From positions 1-7,432 of the forward strand of contig LVVU01000089.1 in assembly GCA_006954465.1 (NCBI GenBank): 7,432 nucleotides of DNA, given 5' to 3'. Positions 6,086 to 7,432 of the stretch are shown here, one piece after another. The stretch comes from Candidatus Methanoprimaticola hominis. Its GTDB lineage: Archaea > Thermoplasmatota > Thermoplasmata > Methanomassiliicoccales > Methanomethylophilaceae. The translations under genes and the position numbers were made by a program. The notes under the pieces are model-generated. The model searched no databases. It was not told the DNA's origin and saw only the letters and a program-made list of their open reading frames with translations. Numbering within the stretch: position 1 is the first letter of the stretch; every line of letters begins with the position of its first letter.

Positions 6086-7048
6086 ATGGGAAACCTCAAC
6101 ATAGCCGTTCTCGGCGCCAAGGACTTCGCCGGCAAGGTCGGCAAGAAGGGAACCGTCACCGACATGACCTTCTACGACCATAAATCGGGAACCGACTCGT
6201 TCACGCTCATCGAGCCCTCGAAGTACCCCGAGAAGCTGTCCTCCCTGTTCTACTCGGTCGCCATGTCCGAGTTCGCCATCCTCGTGGTGGACAAGATCGA
6301 TTCGTTCCTCGGCGAGACCATCGTCATGACCGACAGCCTCGGCATCAAGCAGGGATGGATCGTCCTCAGGAACTACATCCAGCCCGAGCAGCTGAAGCCC
6401 CTCCTGGCCGGAACGTGCCTGGAGAACTACGAGTACAGGGATGAGGACCCCATCAAGCTGAGGGAGGAGCTCATCGCCCTCGCCAAGGCCGAGGGAAGGC
6501 AGCCCGGCGACGGCACCTGCGGATCCTGCCCTGTGGACAGCCACTTCAACGTCAAGGGCGTCGGAACCGTCGTCCTCGGTTCCGTCATCGACGGATGGTT
6601 CAGGAAGCACGATAAGATGAAGGTCCTCCCCATCAACCGCGAGGTCATCCTCAAATCCATCCAGAAGCACGACCTGGATGCCGACGACGCCGTGAAGGGG
6701 GACCACGTCGGTCTCGCCCTCCGCGGGATCGAATCCGATGAGCTGGACAGGGGATTCGTCGTCACGACCGACCAGTCCGTGAAGATGTCCCGCCGCGTCG
6801 AGGGGGAGGTCTCCCTCGTCAAGTACTGGCCGTCCCCTCTCAAGGAGGGCATGGTCGTCCATATAGGCCATTGGATGCAGATGGTCCCCTGCAGGATCGC
6901 CTCCGTCGACGACGGAGCGGACTTCAGGAAGGCCAAGGTCGTCTTCGAGCTCGAATCCGATATCATCCACAAGCCCGGCGACGTCGCCACCATAATGTAT
7001 CTCGAAGGCGGGAAGCTCCGCGTCGCGGGTTCCGTCGCCCTCGATTGA
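6086..7048 (+). CDS. SelB-like elongation factor homolog (aSelBL) with degenerate GTPase domain
   Basis: A 320-residue relative of the selenocysteine elongation factor SelB/EF-Tu. Residues 1-140 align in outline with the G domain but its motifs are lost: the P-loop reads AKDFAGKV (11-18), with Ala for the first Gly and Val for Thr/Ser; the DxPGH motif is replaced by EPSKY (43-47) although the following VAMSEFAILVVDK (58-70) keeps the family shape; no NKxD is found. Residues 151-230 are a well-kept domain II (FNVKGVGTVVLGSVIDGW, SIQKH, GDHVGLALRGI, LDRGFVV). Residues about 235-318 form the domain III barrel; SelB's mRNA-binding C-terminal domain is absent. A CxxC (Cys145, Cys148) sits in the linker before domain II. 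This matches the described archaeal aSelBL family, once proposed as a pyrrolysyl-tRNA factor and later thought unlikely to be a classical GTPase. Last gene of the ligase operon; its ATG abuts the ACT stop. Confidence 0.87.
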   Translation: MGNLNIAVLGAKDFAGKVGKKGTVTDMTFYDHKSGTDSFTLIEPSKYPEKLSSLFYSVAMSEFAILVVDKIDSFLGETIVMTDSLGIKQGWIVLRNYIQPEQLKPLLAGTCLENYEYRDEDPIKLREELIALAKAEGRQPGDGTCGSCPVDSHFNVKGVGTVVLGSVIDGWFRKHDKMKVLPINREVILKSIQKHDLDADDAVKGDHVGLALRGIESDELDRGFVVTTDQSVKMSRRVEGEVSLVKYWPSPLKEGMVVHIGHWMQMVPCRIASVDDGADFRKAKVVFELESDIIHKPGDVATIMYLEGGKLRVAGSVALD

Positions 7049-7062
7049 TCCAGAAAAACCAG

Positions 7063-7082
7063 GCCCCCTCTCCGGAGGGGGC
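7063..7082 (+). terminator. Strong hairpin after the ligase-ACT-SelB-like operon
   Basis: A perfect 8-bp stem (GCCCCCTC / GAGGGGGC) closes a TCCG loop, 14 bases after the last stop of the operon. In RNA this is again C(UCCG)G, the stable UNCG class, just as in the cysE/apgM hairpin. Downstream sequence is moderately T-rich but has no continuous T-run, so whether it terminates transcription or stabilises the mRNA end is open. Confidence 0.6.
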
Positions 7083-7137
7083 ACCAATTCGTGATTTGTC
7101 GTTCCGAGCGGACAGACGACCGGACGCATCCATGTTC

Positions 7138-7176
7138 TGATGAGAATCTACTGCAAGTTGCAGTTATTTCTCATTA
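7138..7176. repeat. 39-bp interrupted inverted repeat
   Basis: The repeat is symmetric about base 7157. Inner arms ACTGCAA (7150-7156) and TTGCAGT (7158-7164) are perfect with one base between them. After a 3-base mismatch on each side, outer arms TGATGAGAA (7138-7146) and TTCTCATTA (7168-7176) pair fully apart from one G-T position. The one-base centre makes a tight RNA hairpin unlikely at the tip but suits a dimeric DNA-binding protein. It lies between the operon's terminal hairpin and the possible pseudogene. Confidence 0.6.
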
Positions 7177-7196
7177 CGATGCTATGGCGATACGAA

Positions 7197-7401
7197 TCAC
7201 TGTACCAGGCTCTCGTCGGATAGGAACTCTCTTATCCCGACTATCAACACACCCTCATCGTTCGTCCACGAGCGGATATCATCGCCGGGAGCCTGTCATG
7301 AATGAAGTGCCGACATCGCGTTCGACGTAGGCTGTATCCGTTCTCGTCTGATGCCAGGGAAGCATCAGGGATGACAGGATGGATGGAGGATCCTCATCGC
7401 A
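7197..7401 (-). pseudogene. Possible decayed gene, frameshifted
   Basis: Two overlapping open stretches on the - strand read like pieces of one protein. The first (7401 down to 7282, 40 codons, closed by TGA at 7279-7281) includes the phrases PPSILSSLMLPWHQ and TAYVERDVGTSFMTG. The second (7295 down to 7197, 32 codons plus TGA) includes GDDIRSWTNDEGVLIVG and IREFLSDESLVQ. A single one-base shift in the C/G-rich run at about 7285-7293 would join them. Another frame upstream (from 7428) opens with MIAIMQSDDAMR and would need a second shift. I do not recognise the family, and protein-likeness judged by eye is weak evidence; the pieces may be chance. The lower GC of the region would fit acquired and decaying DNA. 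Confidence 0.3.
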
Positions 7402-7432
7402 TCATCCGACTGCATGATTGCAATCATTATGC

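Larger units (their letters stand above)
7083..7432. other. Gene-poor 350-bp stretch with inverted repeats
   Basis: No intact gene is convincing here on either strand. The base composition is clearly less GC-rich than the rest of the window. It holds several inverted repeats: a large symmetric one at 7138-7176; an imperfect one at 7215-7241 (GTCGGATA / TATCCCGAC with one bulged base); CTGATGC / GCATCAG at 7348-7368 with a 7-base loop; and the palindromes GAGGATCCTC (7386-7395) and ATGATTGCAATCAT (7414-7427). No tRNA, rRNA or CRISPR signature was seen. A possible broken gene on the - strand is listed separately. Confidence 0.6.

Noticed and set aside
4357..7048. In-frame TAG (pyrrolysine) inside the operon genes
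   Set aside because: All three frames are open without any TAG and end in TGA, so no recoding is needed to explain them.
5633..7129. 498-codon open frame on the - strand
   Set aside because: It lies antisense to the ACT and SelB-like genes, both of which have clear family motifs. Its product is a low-complexity, Asp/Glu/Leu/Val-rich chain with no recognisable domain, typical of the opposite strand of GC-rich genes.
7091..7330. 79-codon open frame on the + strand
   Set aside because: Arg/Ser/Thr/His-rich with no recognisable motif, no clear start signal, and it runs through the 39-bp inverted repeat.
7083..7432. tRNA, 7S RNA, RNase P RNA or CRISPR array in the right-hand gap
   Set aside because: No T-loop GGTTCGAATC-like signature, no RNase P core motif and no evenly spaced direct repeats were found.

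Overview
The window is about 60% GC over its coding part and looks archaeal, most likely a methanogen-related euryarchaeon of the Thermoplasmata/Methanomassiliicoccales type. Four things point there. There is an archaeal-type phosphoglycerate mutase (ApgM). There is a SelB-like factor of the archaeal aSelBL family. A phenylacetate-CoA ligase is paired with a tandem-ACT protein, as is common in methanogens. AT-rich TATA-like boxes lie about 27-29 bases before several start codons, as expected for leaderless archaeal mRNAs. The lineage is an inference; no rRNA or methanogenesis gene is present to settle it.

Layout from left to right. (1) Bases 1-663 hold most of a serine O-acetyltransferase (cysE, + strand), cut at its 5' end by the window edge. 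It converges on apgM (702-1937, - strand), and a perfect hairpin with a UCCG tetraloop lies between the two stop codons. (2) apgM diverges from an alpha/beta hydrolase gene (2024-2860, + strand) across an 86-bp gap with one TATA-like box per direction. (3) The hydrolase gene overlaps tail-to-tail by 80 bp with the last gene of a compact - strand cluster. That cluster reads methyltransferase (4283 to 3684), zinc-ribbon membrane protein (3673 to 3320), then a YkgJ-type cysteine-cluster protein (3320 to 2781). (4) From the next divergent promoter (4284-4356) a tight + strand operon runs: phenylacetate-CoA ligase (4357-5655), tandem ACT-domain protein (5657-6085) and aSelBL (6086-7048). It ends at a second strong hairpin that also has a UCCG loop. 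(5) Bases 7083-7432 have no convincing intact gene. They are visibly less GC-rich, hold several inverted repeats, and may contain a decayed gene on the - strand.

Functionally, cysE serves cysteine synthesis and apgM serves glycolysis/gluconeogenesis. The ligase and ACT protein probably activate and sense aryl acids or aromatic amino acids. The most interesting gene is the third one in that operon: an elongation-factor-like protein whose GTPase motifs have all degenerated, placed under co-expression with an aryl-CoA ligase and a putative amino-acid sensor. All nine stop codons avoid TAG, which is weakly consistent with (not proof of) a pyrrolysine-decoding lineage.
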